Assembly (NCBI GenBank): GCA_002901265.1
Contig: PPHI01000044.1
Coordinates: 1-64,000 of the forward strand
Origin: Rhodopirellula baltica
GTDB lineage: Bacteria > Planctomycetota > Planctomycetia > Pirellulales > Pirellulaceae
DNA: 64,000 nt
Direction: 5' to 3'
A model generated the notes under the pieces. That model was not told the DNA's origin. It was given only the letters and a program-made list of their open reading frames with translations, and did not search any database. The stretch's first letter is position 1, and each line of letters starts with the position of its first letter. Positions 19,647 through 28,324 of this stretch are shown piece by piece. The translations under genes were made by a program, and so were the position numbers.

Positions 19647-20777
19647 CTAGTCAGCCGAACCAAGCGCCAAGGTTGGCGAGACCGATGCGGCCCGAAAAGC
19701 AGGAATAATCGCGCCTGTCAAACCGATCAGGACCGCGAGCAACCCGCCCTCTAAATACGTTGCGGTATCAATCGTCGGCACCAAGATTCCGCTAGCAGCC
19801 GGGTGCTGACTTAAACCCGCGCATGCGGCATAAGCTAGCAGACTGCCGATCGCGGTCGCCAACAGAGACAACGCGAATGCTTCGGCAAGGATCATTCGCA
19901 CGATTCGGCCACGTGGCCAACCGACAGCGCGCAGAACGCCAATTTCACGAGTCCGCTCCAAGACGCTGGTCATCATCGTGTTCAGCGTACCGATCGCACC
20001 GATCGCCAAGGAAATCACAGATGTCATCCAAGCCATGGCGGACGCCAACTTCATCCGTGTATCGGATCCGACGAACTGCTCGGTCGGCAACGCATGTAAC
20101 CGATCGTCGATTGATTCAATTGCCACGACGACATCATCGGCTTGACTCGAATTCACGTCCGAGTCCAATACAACGTTGATGTAGGTGACCTGGCCTGTTC
20201 GATCGGTCAACCTTTGCAGTTGATCGAGCGGCATGATCATCGAACCGTTTTCCCACACACTACGACTTTCGAAGACGCCTGCGACAAAAAAAGGCTCCTC
20301 GAAAATCATCGTCGTTTGGCCTGCGCTTAACCCCACGCGGTTTGCCAAGTTCGACCCGAGCGACAACTGTTTGGCGTTGGGATCTATCGCCGTGGCTTTC
20401 GCGATCCAGTCGTAATCATCTCGCAACCAGTTTCCGGTCTCGATCCCCATCGTCGGGATCCCAAACACTTGCTGCTCTTCGAGCGAGAGTGTTTCCAGCA
20501 ACACTCCGGCGGCACGATTGACATGTGAGAGCGCAGCGATTTTTTGAATCGCATCTTCGCCCACACTGCTACTCAATCGGTCGGCCGTACCCTGGCGTGA
20601 AACGACAATGTCGACCGCGTGCGTGCGATAGATATCTGCGAAAGAACGGGTAAATCCTTTTGCGATCCCACGCAAGGCGACCACGGACGCGACCGCTACG
20701 GAAAGGGCGATTAACGTCAGCGCCGTCCGAGTGAACTTTCGTGACAGGTTTCGGAACACGAGCGTGTGAAAACGCAT
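19647..20777 (-). CDS. ABC transporter permease, FtsX/MacB-like
   Basis: A 376-residue permease of the FtsX/MacB type. An N-terminal membrane segment (ALTLIALSVAVASVVAL) is followed by a periplasmic domain of about 200 residues, and then three C-terminal membrane segments. The cytoplasmic ERTREIGVLRAVGW motif is the hallmark of the family. I chose ATG 20777 (MRFHTLVFRNLSRKF); the frame is open to 20939, but that extension is Cys- and Arg-rich and unlike the family. It is the first gene of the minus-strand run leading to the PKS (85-bp gap), so it may export the product or a precursor. No ATPase partner lies next to it, which is unusual for this family; the partner must be encoded elsewhere. 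Confidence 0.88.
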   Translation of the reverse strand: MRFHTLVFRNLSRKFTRTALTLIALSVAVASVVALRGIAKGFTRSFADIYRTHAVDIVVSRQGTADRLSSSVGEDAIQKIAALSHVNRAAGVLLETLSLEEQQVFGIPTMGIETGNWLRDDYDWIAKATAIDPNAKQLSLGSNLANRVGLSAGQTTMIFEEPFFVAGVFESRSVWENGSMIMPLDQLQRLTDRTGQVTYINVVLDSDVNSSQADDVVVAIESIDDRLHALPTEQFVGSDTRMKLASAMAWMTSVISLAIGAIGTLNTMMTSVLERTREIGVLRAVGWPRGRIVRMILAEAFALSLLATAIGSLLAYAACAGLSQHPAASGILVPTIDTATYLEGGLLAVLIGLTGAIIPAFRAASVSPTLALGSAD

Positions 20778-20922
20778 GATTTTCCAGCAATGGCGGCGGA
20801 TTGACCTTGCCACCGGCGGTCGCCAGGCATGACAAGCAAGGTTTCGGCGGGGTCCACAGCGTATGGGACGGCCGCCTTTTGTGCACAGTTTGCTCGATCT
20901 GGTCCCCCTTGTCGATTGATCC

Positions 20923-22065
20923 ATGATTCGATGCCACACGTCCAGATGCAGTACCGGCCGTGAACCGCAACGGTTCCTGATCGCGTTGTTCGGGTTTGCA
21001 CTTGTGTTGGCGACCGGCTGTTCCTCGCCGCGGCGGGTGTTCTACCACGACGGCAAGATCCAGATGGGCGACGTCAACGGCAAGATGCAGTTGGGTGGCA
21101 CGATGGGGGTCGAAGGAAAGCTGCAAACAGAAATTTCGATGGGGGGCGACAAACGCGAGAGCACCGTACTTCCCATTCAAGTCGAGGGCACCGCTTCCAA
21201 ACGCGGCGGCAAGATCGCCGTTGTCGATGTGGACGGGATTTTGGTCGACAAGGCTTCACCGGCCTTGCTTTCGGCAAGTGAGAATCCGGTCGCAATGTTT
21301 CGCGAGAAGTGTGATGCCGTGATCGCAGATAAACAGGTCAAGGCGGTCGTGCTGCGTCTCAACTCGCCCGGAGGCGGCGCTACGGCGACCGACATCATGG
21401 CGCGTGAAATTCAACGTGTACGCACGAATCGGGAGATCCCCGTCGTGGCCTGCGTGATGGACCTCGGTGCCGGCGGGGCGTACTACTTGGCGACACAATG
21501 CGACGCCATCGTTTGCCACCCGACCAGTCTCGTTGGCGGCGTAGGAGTCATCCTGAACGTCTACAACTTAGAAGACACGATGGGCCAATTCAACGTGCTT
21601 TCGACACCGATCAAAAGCGGCGACAAAATCGATGCCGGAACACCAGAACGCCCGATCGATCCGAGCGAACTGGCGATGTTGCGCGAAATCGCTCAAAGCT
21701 TTCACCAGCAATTTATTGAACAGATTGTCGAGCGACGCCCCGACATGCGAAGCAGCGTAGACAAGTGGTCTGACGGAACGGTCTACGCAGGTGCGAAGTC
21801 AATCGAATTGGGCATGGTCGACGAAGTAGGCTACATCGACGAGGCAATTCGTCTTGCGGCCACTCGCGGCGGATTGGGAACCGACCCCGAAGTTGTGATG
21901 TATCGTCGTAAGAACCAACACGCCTACACGGTGCTCGATAGCAATGCGGATGGCGCAAGCCTGCCGTCGCTATTGCCCATTCATGTACCAGGACTTGAGC
22001 GACCATCGATGCCGACGTTCCTATTCATGTGGCAATCAGATCCGTCGCTCGCATCAACATTCTGA
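20923..22065 (+). CDS. SppA-like (S49) lipoprotein lacking the catalytic serine
   Basis: A 380-residue protein of the signal peptide peptidase A family. The N-terminus is a lipoprotein signal (hydrophobic run to LATGC, Cys 33). The S49 core runs from IAVVDVDGILVDKASP through VVLRLNSPGGGATATD and GGVGVILN. The position that holds the nucleophile in active SppA (the S of ASGGYY) reads AGGAYY here, so the serine is missing. The general-base lysine is kept (PIKSGDKIDAGTP). It is therefore probably not a working protease and may act as a scaffold or chaperone. Active S49 enzymes are membrane peptidases that clear signal peptides. It is divergent from the ABC permease, 145 bp apart, and followed at once by a small membrane protein. 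Confidence 0.88.
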   Translation: MIRCHTSRCSTGREPQRFLIALFGFALVLATGCSSPRRVFYHDGKIQMGDVNGKMQLGGTMGVEGKLQTEISMGGDKRESTVLPIQVEGTASKRGGKIAVVDVDGILVDKASPALLSASENPVAMFREKCDAVIADKQVKAVVLRLNSPGGGATATDIMAREIQRVRTNREIPVVACVMDLGAGGAYYLATQCDAIVCHPTSLVGGVGVILNVYNLEDTMGQFNVLSTPIKSGDKIDAGTPERPIDPSELAMLREIAQSFHQQFIEQIVERRPDMRSSVDKWSDGTVYAGAKSIELGMVDEVGYIDEAIRLAATRGGLGTDPEVVMYRRKNQHAYTVLDSNADGASLPSLLPIHVPGLERPSMPTFLFMWQSDPSLASTF

Positions 22066-22078
22066 ACGAGATGCCCGA

Positions 22079-22348
22079 ATGCGATTGTTCGATGACCTTC
22101 CAAGTGCGGGTTTAATCTGGTTCAAAGGCGGTCTATTTGCCTTTCTCGGAGTTCTGTCGGGCATCGTACTAATTACTCGATTGAGCCAGTGGTGGGATGC
22201 CCTGATTCTTGCAATCTGCATCTGGAGCTTTTGCCGGGCGTATTACTTTGCGTTCTACGTGGTCGAGCACTGGATCGACGAAGATTTCAAGTTCTCAGGT
22301 CTTTCCGCGTTTGCAACTTATTGGTGGAACAAACGTCGGGGACGTTGA
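22079..22348 (+). CDS. Small membrane protein of unknown function
   Basis: An 89-residue protein starting at ATG 22079 (MRLFDDLPSAGLIWFKGG), 13 bp after the SppA-like stop, so probably cotranscribed with it. It has two predicted membrane segments, one around LFAFLGVLSGIVLITRL and one around ALILAICIWSFCRAYYF, with a basic C-terminus (WWNKRRGR). The longer open frame reaching back to 21944 overlaps the SppA-like gene and is rejected. The following 244 bp up to the BON-like frame hold nothing recognisable. Confidence 0.7.
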   Translation: MRLFDDLPSAGLIWFKGGLFAFLGVLSGIVLITRLSQWWDALILAICIWSFCRAYYFAFYVVEHWIDEDFKFSGLSAFATYWWNKRRGR

Positions 22349-22592
22349 ACGATTGAAGCAATCGCCAACACACCGCCTGGTTGGCCACCGAACCCTAGAC
22401 CAAAACGGTGGGTCAATTCTTGCAAGACTTGGCGTAGCCACGTCGAGGCCGCAAAAATTGGCGGATTATTTCCAGAATTAGCGTTCGCATCATGGTGGTA
22501 AGCACCGTTTTGGTACGCGTGATGTTGTAGAGTTCGCAAACGCATTCCGAGCCAGTTTCGGTCGCGACTACGTCGTCCGAAAAGTCTTCGGA

Positions 22593-22943
22593 TTGCCGCC
22601 AAGGCATTTGCAATGGACTGCATCTACCCCTCACGATGCCGCGCCACGTGCTTTGCTCAATAAGACTTCGTCGAGATCACTCGCTCACCAACTGATACGT
22701 CTCCAACAAGCTTCCACTCAAGTGATTCCGAACCCGACTATTGATGACATTTGCCGTAAAATTGAAACCTCCGTGCAACGCGTGGCTTCAATCACTGAAC
22801 TCCGCTGCACTAACGAAGACGGCAAATTCGTGCTTCATGGCCGCGCCTCATCACGTGAAGAAGCGCTCTTAGCAGGCGTTGCAGCGCGTTTGGTGCCTGG
22901 CGTACAAACAATCTCAAGTGAATTGAAAGTTTCGCGTTCCTAA
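22593..22943 (+). CDS. Small BON-like domain protein
   Basis: Up to 116 residues. The last 70 (from TIDDICRKIE to ISSELKVSRS) resemble a single BON domain: an amphipathic helix, then ELRCTNEDGKFVLHGRASS and a helix ending in VPGVQTISSEL, the alternation typical of BON repeats, which bind membranes or small molecules. The start is uncertain: the frame opens with TTG at 22593 and lacks an ATG before the domain. It ends 8 bp before the GNAT gene, so the two are probably cotranscribed. The match is by pattern only. Confidence 0.55.
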   Translation: MPPRHLQWTASTPHDAAPRALLNKTSSRSLAHQLIRLQQASTQVIPNPTIDDICRKIETSVQRVASITELRCTNEDGKFVLHGRASSREEALLAGVAARLVPGVQTISSELKVSRS

Positions 22944-22951
22944 AACTGGCC

Positions 22952-23407
22952 ATGCGATCGATCGATATTCGCACGAGCGGCGATTTAGCGTCTGAGTTTG
23001 AGTCGACGATCTGCACCTGGCTCCGCGAATTTAACCAAACGGCCAATCCCGTTTGGTGGAAAGCCACCTCGGCGCCGTCTTCACAGGCGGCAGCCTTGTT
23101 CGTGATTGCGACAGACTGTTCCGATCTCGTCGGCGGATTGATCGGATCCACCTCTCTCAAGTGGCTCCGAATTGACCTGATGGCGGTCAAAGACGACTCG
23201 CGCCGACAAGGAATTGGTCGGCTGTTGGTCGAGGCCGCGGAAAAAGAGGCAATCAAACGCGGCTGCCATTATTCGTTCGTCGACACCATGGAATACCAGG
23301 CGCCGGAATTCTACGGTCGCTGCGGATACAAGGTTGCTGGCGAAATTCCCGATTGGGACTCTCACCAGCATCGCAAGTTCTTCTTGACCAAGAACCTGAG
23401 TTCTTAA
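22952..23407 (+). CDS. GNAT family N-acetyltransferase
   Basis: A 151-residue acetyltransferase of the GNAT fold. The acetyl-CoA binding motif A is clear: IDLMAVKDDSRRQGIGRLLVEAAEKEA, with RRQGIG as the pyrophosphate loop. Motif B follows as FYGRCGYKVAGEIPDW. The substrate is not predictable; the family ranges from ribosomal proteins to antibiotics. It starts at ATG 22952, immediately after the BON-like gene, and converges on the frameshifted secreted protein with a gap of only 19 bp. Confidence 0.88.
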   Translation: MRSIDIRTSGDLASEFESTICTWLREFNQTANPVWWKATSAPSSQAAALFVIATDCSDLVGGLIGSTSLKWLRIDLMAVKDDSRRQGIGRLLVEAAEKEAIKRGCHYSFVDTMEYQAPEFYGRCGYKVAGEIPDWDSHQHRKFFLTKNLSS

Positions 23408-23426
23408 CCGTCATCCCGACCGCTCA

Positions 23427-24235
23427 TCAGTCCTGCCATTTGAGCTCAATCAGCCGGATATCACAGACAGCGGACTTGGCCAGCTTGTTGCAGCTTACTT
23501 TCAAGCTGTAGCTGCCAGGCTCCAGTGCGACCGAGCCGATCGAACGTGGAACGAAGTTTTGAAAATGTCCGGTGTCTTCGATCGTCAGTGGAAACGTTTG
23601 CACGACACGCCCATCTTCCGCAGTGATGGCAAATTCAACTTCGCTGCCGCCTTGCCCGGTGCCGCAACCTTGGTGAACCACGACGTCGAATGTTTCGCCG
23701 CGATCGAGTGAGAATTTCCAAGTCACCGTATCACTGGGAACGGTCCAGTAACCAACGGTGTTCTTGTGCGGCTGAGGTTCATAGCGAAGCTTTTCGCCGC
23801 TTGTTTCGGATGATGAGCTGGCAGTGATACAGATCCGTCCTTGCTCTGCTCGACAACGAATGGCTTCTCACAAAGACGGACGGTCTCGATCAATTGCATG
23901 TTGATGGTGGCCGGATACTCCAGGTCATCAGGGACAAAAATGCGCCAGTGGTCGATTTCAGGAACGAATCGTAGTTCGCCGGTATAGCCCTCGGCCGCGA
24001 TCGATTTCCAGCGGTTGTTCAATCGAGGCAGCGCGACAAAACCAGATGCCGGCTTTTTGCTAATTGAAAACGTGACCGAACTCTTCGCGGCCTGAACCGT
24101 GCCCCAATCCTCGGACTGGTTCCAATGATTCGCAACGCCGGAATCGTTCGCCACAGCATCCTCGGCAGTCACACCAGACACACCGAACACAAAGCAAGCG
24201 GTCGAGAGACCCAAAATCAACGGAAAGCGGTTCAT
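23427..24235 (-). pseudogene. Secreted protein of unknown function, interrupted by a frameshift
   Basis: Two overlapping frames read as one gene. The first (24235 to 23723) starts MNRFPLILGLSTACFVFG and ends in a signal cleavage site after about residue 24. The second (23726 to 23427) continues with a beta-rich domain containing TWKFSLDRGETFDVVVHQ and GSYSLKVSCNK. Shifting frame near 23812-23832 joins them smoothly through SSSSETSGEKLRYEPQPHK into GYWTVPSDTVTWKF. One missing base explains it. The intact protein would have about 269 residues and be periplasmic or extracellular. The same lesion occurs in the right arm. It lies downstream of the sigma factor on the same strand, 88 bp away. I do not recognise the family. 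Confidence 0.72.
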
Positions 24236-24323
24236 AACTACTGGTGGTAAGGGGGCGTCACACCGCCGGCAGAGACCATGCTGCCGACTGTTCGATCAAA
24301 CGCCGACCATCTTACACCAGGAA

Positions 24324-24962
24324 CTAACCGCGAGTCGGGCGCACATCCTCGAGAACTTTTTCGAGCTGTCGCATACTTCGGGAGAGCAGTACACGGATCG
24401 CCACATCGGTCTTCCCCAGTTTTTCAGCGATCTGCTTTGTCGGCATGCCTTCGGCGTATCGCATCTGAATCGCCTGTTGCTGTTCTGCAGTCAAACTGCC
24501 GACTGCTTCCTGCATGCGCATCATGCGAACGTCGCGACTGAAGACGGCACTGGGGCTGGTCATGCTGGCCGACAGAAGCTGCTCCAGTGCGGCTGAGGAG
24601 TCGCCCCCCGAGGATCCGCCTCCGCCAGCAGGGGCGTTCAGCGATTGCTGCCGATTCGCATCACGCCGCTGGGCGTCGAAATGGAATCGATGTGCATCGA
24701 CCACACGGCGACGGGCGACTTGTTGCAGCCAATCCATCGGCGAATATTGGTCCAGCGGCGCGGTCGCCAAGCTGGTCAGTGCTGCCGTGGCGACGTCCTG
24801 CACCAAATCATCGACTTCCACCATCGCAAGCAAGTGCTCGCCAGTGATCGAACGCACGAAGCCAGAAAGCTGGCCGTGATTTTGTTGAATGTACGTTGCC
24901 AACGCGGCTTCGTCTTTGTTTTTGATCCGATCGATCAATTCACAATCTGAACCTTCAGACAT
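24324..24962 (-). CDS. ECF-type RNA polymerase sigma factor
   Basis: A 212-residue ECF sigma factor. Region 2 contains VEVDDLVQDVATAALTSL and the promoter -10 reading helix MDWLQQVARRRVVDAHRFH. A Gly/Ser-rich linker follows, and then region 4: LTAEQQQAIQMRYAEGMPTKQIAEKLGKT with RVLLSRSMRQLEKVL as the -35 reading helix. I chose ATG 24962 (MSEGSDCELIDRI); the frame is open to 25655 but crosses the kinase promoter. It is divergent from the Ser/Thr kinase gene, an arrangement common in planctomycetes, where the kinase is thought to control its partner sigma. No classic anti-sigma factor is present. Confidence 0.9.
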   Translation of the reverse strand: MSEGSDCELIDRIKNKDEAALATYIQQNHGQLSGFVRSITGEHLLAMVEVDDLVQDVATAALTSLATAPLDQYSPMDWLQQVARRRVVDAHRFHFDAQRRDANRQQSLNAPAGGGGSSGGDSSAALEQLLSASMTSPSAVFSRDVRMMRMQEAVGSLTAEQQQAIQMRYAEGMPTKQIAEKLGKTDVAIRVLLSRSMRQLEKVLEDVRPTRG

Positions 24963-25149
24963 TGTAGAATTCTCAAAGGAGGCGTTTTCGCGGCGAGAGG
25001 CAGGCACAGCGTAACCCTTATCGTGCGCATAACGCAAGGAAACGCGAATGAATTGTTTCACGTTACAAAAGTCCAGCAATCTGATTGGTGGAGCGATCGT
25101 TTCAGGCCGATAGGGTTGATTAAATCGAGGCGAAGGAATCAGCGCATTG
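24963..25149. promoter_or_regulatory. Divergent promoter region of the ECF sigma and kinase genes
   Basis: A 187-bp region between two divergent starts must hold both promoters. I could not pick out a confident -35/-10 pair of sigma70 or ECF type on either strand. A match between its elements and other sites in the genome would show whether the sigma factor drives its own transcription. Confidence 0.4.
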
Positions 25150-27583
25150 ATGTCACACTCCGACAAAGACCCGACCGAGTCGAACCGCCCAGACGCGCCA
25201 AATGCTCCGTCGCCCTCCGCGTCTGACCGATCGTCCGAGGCGACGCAGGTTTCGGAACCGGTGCGTCGCGGCGCGTGGGCAGATTCCCATTTCGCCGAGA
25301 CGGCGCAGTGTGCCACGCCCTTGCCGAACGATTCTGACACGTCGAACGACTTCCAACACGTCACATCTGGCGATGCCTGTGAGCGACTTGACGAGTTGCT
25401 TGAGCAGTGTTTGGAAGCGTATCTCGAAGCAGGCCGCGGCCCGACGCCGGAGTCTCTGCGATCTTTTTTGCCAGCCGAAGGAACCGAGACCTGCCGCTTT
25501 TTGCTAACCGAATTGATCAAGTTGGACATGGCTAGCGTTGCCGAACAAGAAGGCTCGCCACCAGCGATCGAATGCTTCATCGAGCATTTCACGGACTTGA
25601 TCCCTGCCAACAGCGTCCCTCTGGACTTGATTATGGAAGAGATCCAGCTCCGCAAGGAAGCTGGCGAAACTCCGATCGCTGCGGACTACCAACGCCGTTT
25701 CCCGAACCATCATGACATGATCGGTGAATTGCTTGGCGGGCAATTGAGCAACAAGCCCGAAGCGACGATGGCGGTCAGTCACAAAAAGAAGCCGCCTGAA
25801 TACGAAATTGGTCAACATGTCGACGACTTTGTCATCTTACAAACACTCGGCAGCGGAGCATTTGCGAAGGTTTATTTGGCGCGACAAGATTCGATGAGCC
25901 GCCTCGTCGCACTCAAAGTCTCCACCGGAACCGGGGACGAACCTCAAGCGCTTGCCCAGTTTGATCACCCGAACATCGTTCGAGTCTATGACCAAAGGAT
26001 GCTTGATGATCCACCGGCGCATTTGCTTTACATGCAATTTCATCCCGGTGGGACGCTTGCCGATGTCGTGAATTTGGTCAAACACACTGGGCCGACCGAC
26101 CGCAGTGGCGACATGATTTTGCAGTGCGTTGATCGATCGCTATTGCGGACCGCACAGGCGGTCCCCGAACAATCGATGCTGCGCGACAACGCTGCGCCGT
26201 TTGACTTGGCCGATGGCAGTCGCTTGGATCGGCATCCACCTCAGCCGCGCGCTTCAAAACGCTCACAGTCGAGGCGTGATGCATCGGGATGTCAAACCCG
26301 CCAACGTGTTGTTGTCAGCCGAAGGGATCCCCAAGCTCGCCGACTTCAACGTCAGTTTTGCCGGGAGTGCTGGGCGTGCCGGGGCGGCAAGCAGCTTCGG
26401 CGGATCGATCGGCTATATGGCACCAGAACACCTGCGAGCGATTTCGGCGACGGCGGTGTCCGTGCCGGAAGATGTCGGTGCGGCAGCAGACCTGTATTCA
26501 ATGGCAATTTTGCTGTGGGAGCTTTGGCAAGGCCGCCGACCGTTTAGTTGCACCGGCAGTCCCCAGTCATGGATCGACGCCGTCGAACAGCAGTTGCAGG
26601 CCCGCCAAGGGTTCGAGCTTCCAATCTATGAATCGAACGATGTCGTCAGTCGACTGCTGGAACAAATTCTTCGCGATGCACTGCAGTTCGACCCTGAGCA
26701 ACGCATTCGTTCGGGTGCGGAATTTGAAGCACGACTCAAGTTGGCACTCAATCCAGAAGCGGCCCGCGTGTTCGATCCCGATCCCAATAGTTACTTGGCT
26801 TGGATTGGTCGGCGTTCGCCTTGGTTGATGACGTCGTTAATCATCTTGGTGCCCAACGCTCTCGCTGGTGCCTATGGGTACTTCTACAATTTCAAAGACA
26901 CCCTGGGCAGCTTGTTTGCTACCGTCGAAGGGTTAAAGCCAACCTTCGAAACGCTATCTGCCTGCATTAACTCTGTGGCGTTTCCGTTGGCAGCGGTGCT
27001 GGTGATTTACTACACCCGCCAAGTATCGCGAGGCTTGGAGCGGGTTCGACAAGGCAACGAAGCGACCGCAGAAGACTTAGACGCGACGTTCCAACTCGGC
27101 CAGCGGGCGGCCGTGATCGGCGGCATGCTTTGGTGCCTGGCGGCGGTGCTCTATCCGTTGATCCTGTGGATGATTTTCCCACAGATCTCGCGCCGCGAAT
27201 TCAGCCACTTCTTTATGTCGCATGTGATCTGCGGTGGCGTCGCCGCAATCTATCCGTTCTTTGGCATCACAACCTATTCGGTGTCTTTGCTGTACCCACG
27301 TTTGGTCCGCAAGACGTTGAGTGACCCGAACTTCGACGAGCGATTGCTGCAAACCGTTGCCCGCTGCGAAGCTTATCTCTATTTGGCTTGTCTAGTTCCG
27401 CTACTTGGCGTCGCACTACTGGTCGTCAGCCAAACTGATGCCCAAGACGTGATGCTAGTGTCGTTGATCGCGACCGGCCTGGGACTGTTTGCGTCGTTCA
27501 AGGCCTACAAATATGTGCTTCGAAAACTGCAGACGATGAGCTTGGTGATGTCCAATCGCGACGATGCGGCGAGCTTGGTTTAA
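25150..27583 (+). pseudogene. Membrane-anchored Ser/Thr protein kinase, interrupted by a frameshift
   Basis: Two frames together encode one Hanks-type kinase of about 811 residues. The first (to about 26190) holds a long acidic N-terminal region and the N-lobe: LGSGAFAKVYLA glycine loop and ALKVS lysine. The second holds MHRDVKPANVLL (catalytic loop), ADFNVS (DFN in place of DFG) and MAPEH. After the kinase come about six membrane segments (from WLMTSLIILVPN to VMLVSLIATGLG). The shift lies near 26180-26205, where VPEQSMLRDN passes to LRRLTWPMAVAW; one extra or two missing bases explain it. The same lesion occurs in the right arm. If it is a sequencing error, the kinase is intact and pairs with the divergent ECF sigma factor; if real, the gene is broken between the lobes. 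TTG at 25147 is the alternative start. Confidence 0.85.
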
Positions 27584-27614
27584 CAGCGTCGGTAGATCGC
27601 ATTTGCTCCGCGGC

Positions 27615-27636
27615 CGTAGCGTTCTCTGCCGCTACG
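27615..27636. terminator. Stem-loop between convergent kinase and FKBP genes
   Basis: CGTAGCG (27615-27621) and CGCTACG (27630-27636) form a perfect 7-bp stem with an 8-nt loop in the 97-bp gap between two convergent genes. No T-run follows on either strand, so a role as a bidirectional terminator is only suggested by position. Confidence 0.35.
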
Positions 27637-27680
27637 TTTGCGGACCAAAAGACGGCGATGAGAGCCCAAATCTGAAATTG

Positions 27681-28130
27681 TTATTTCCGGTCGAAGACGC
27701 GAATCACTTCCACGATGAAGTGGATGTCGGTGTTCGGTGGCACAGCGTTTCGTTGGCCCAATTCGCCGTAGCCAAGTTCGGAAGGGATATTGATTTCGAT
27801 CATTCCGCCTTCACCAACCAACTGCAACCCTTCACGGAATCCTTTCACCACGTTGTAGAGATTCAAGGTTGCCGGTTGGCCGCGTTCGTAGGTGCTATCG
27901 AAAACCGTTCCGTCTGGAAGCGTGCCGACGTAATCAACTTTCACATGGCTCGTTTCATGAGGTTTCGGTTTATCGCTTTTTCGTAGGATCCGATACTTCA
28001 GACCCGACTCGGTCGTCGTGTATTCGGTCGGCGCGTCCGCATCATAATTTGACGGCCCGTAACCTGTGGAACACCCGGCCAGCAAAACGATTGCGCAAAG
28101 CAGCGAGAGAAGAAGAGAGCGATCTGCCAT
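27681..28130 (-). CDS. FKBP-type peptidyl-prolyl isomerase lipoprotein
   Basis: A 149-residue protein that speeds cis-trans isomerisation at proline, helping proteins fold outside the cytoplasm. The N-terminus is a clean lipoprotein signal ending in LLAGC (Cys 20). After a linker of about 20 residues comes one FKBP domain with YVGTLPDGTVFDSTYERG, VVKGFREGLQLVGEGG, IPSELGYGE and VPPNTDIHFIVEVI, which cover the active-site Tyr, Asp, Phe and Ile positions. I chose ATG 28130 (MADRSLLLSLL); the frame is open to 28184, but that would spoil the signal. It converges on the kinase gene. Confidence 0.93.
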   Translation of the reverse strand: MADRSLLLSLLCAIVLLAGCSTGYGPSNYDADAPTEYTTTESGLKYRILRKSDKPKPHETSHVKVDYVGTLPDGTVFDSTYERGQPATLNLYNVVKGFREGLQLVGEGGMIEINIPSELGYGELGQRNAVPPNTDIHFIVEVIRVFDRK

Positions 28131-28324
28131 TTCGACTAAAACCCATCCGGTGAAACTGATTTTTGTTGCATACGATCGTATCATGCAAAAGTTCAGACTG
28201 ACCAGAGGATATTCTAATCAGAAACTAGGGAGGGCCCCCCTCGCTTCCCTAAACGCCCCGGTTCGATCAGTTCTTCCGGGACGACCGCCGCTCTCGCGAG
28301 GCGGCGACCGCCCATCCGATCAAA

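Noticed and set aside
20569-21180. A 203-codon minus-strand frame between the permease and SppA-like genes
   Set aside because: It is antisense to the SppA-like signal peptide and overlaps the permease start; its composition is unlike a real protein and there is no homology pattern.
21944-22078. A longer start for the small membrane protein
   Set aside because: It would overlap the SppA-like gene by about 120 bp and add a Cys/Arg-rich stretch ahead of a natural ATG at 22079.
24963-25655. A long N-terminal extension of the sigma factor
   Set aside because: The frame covers the divergent promoter region and runs antisense to the kinase start; ECF sigma factors begin near ATG 24962.
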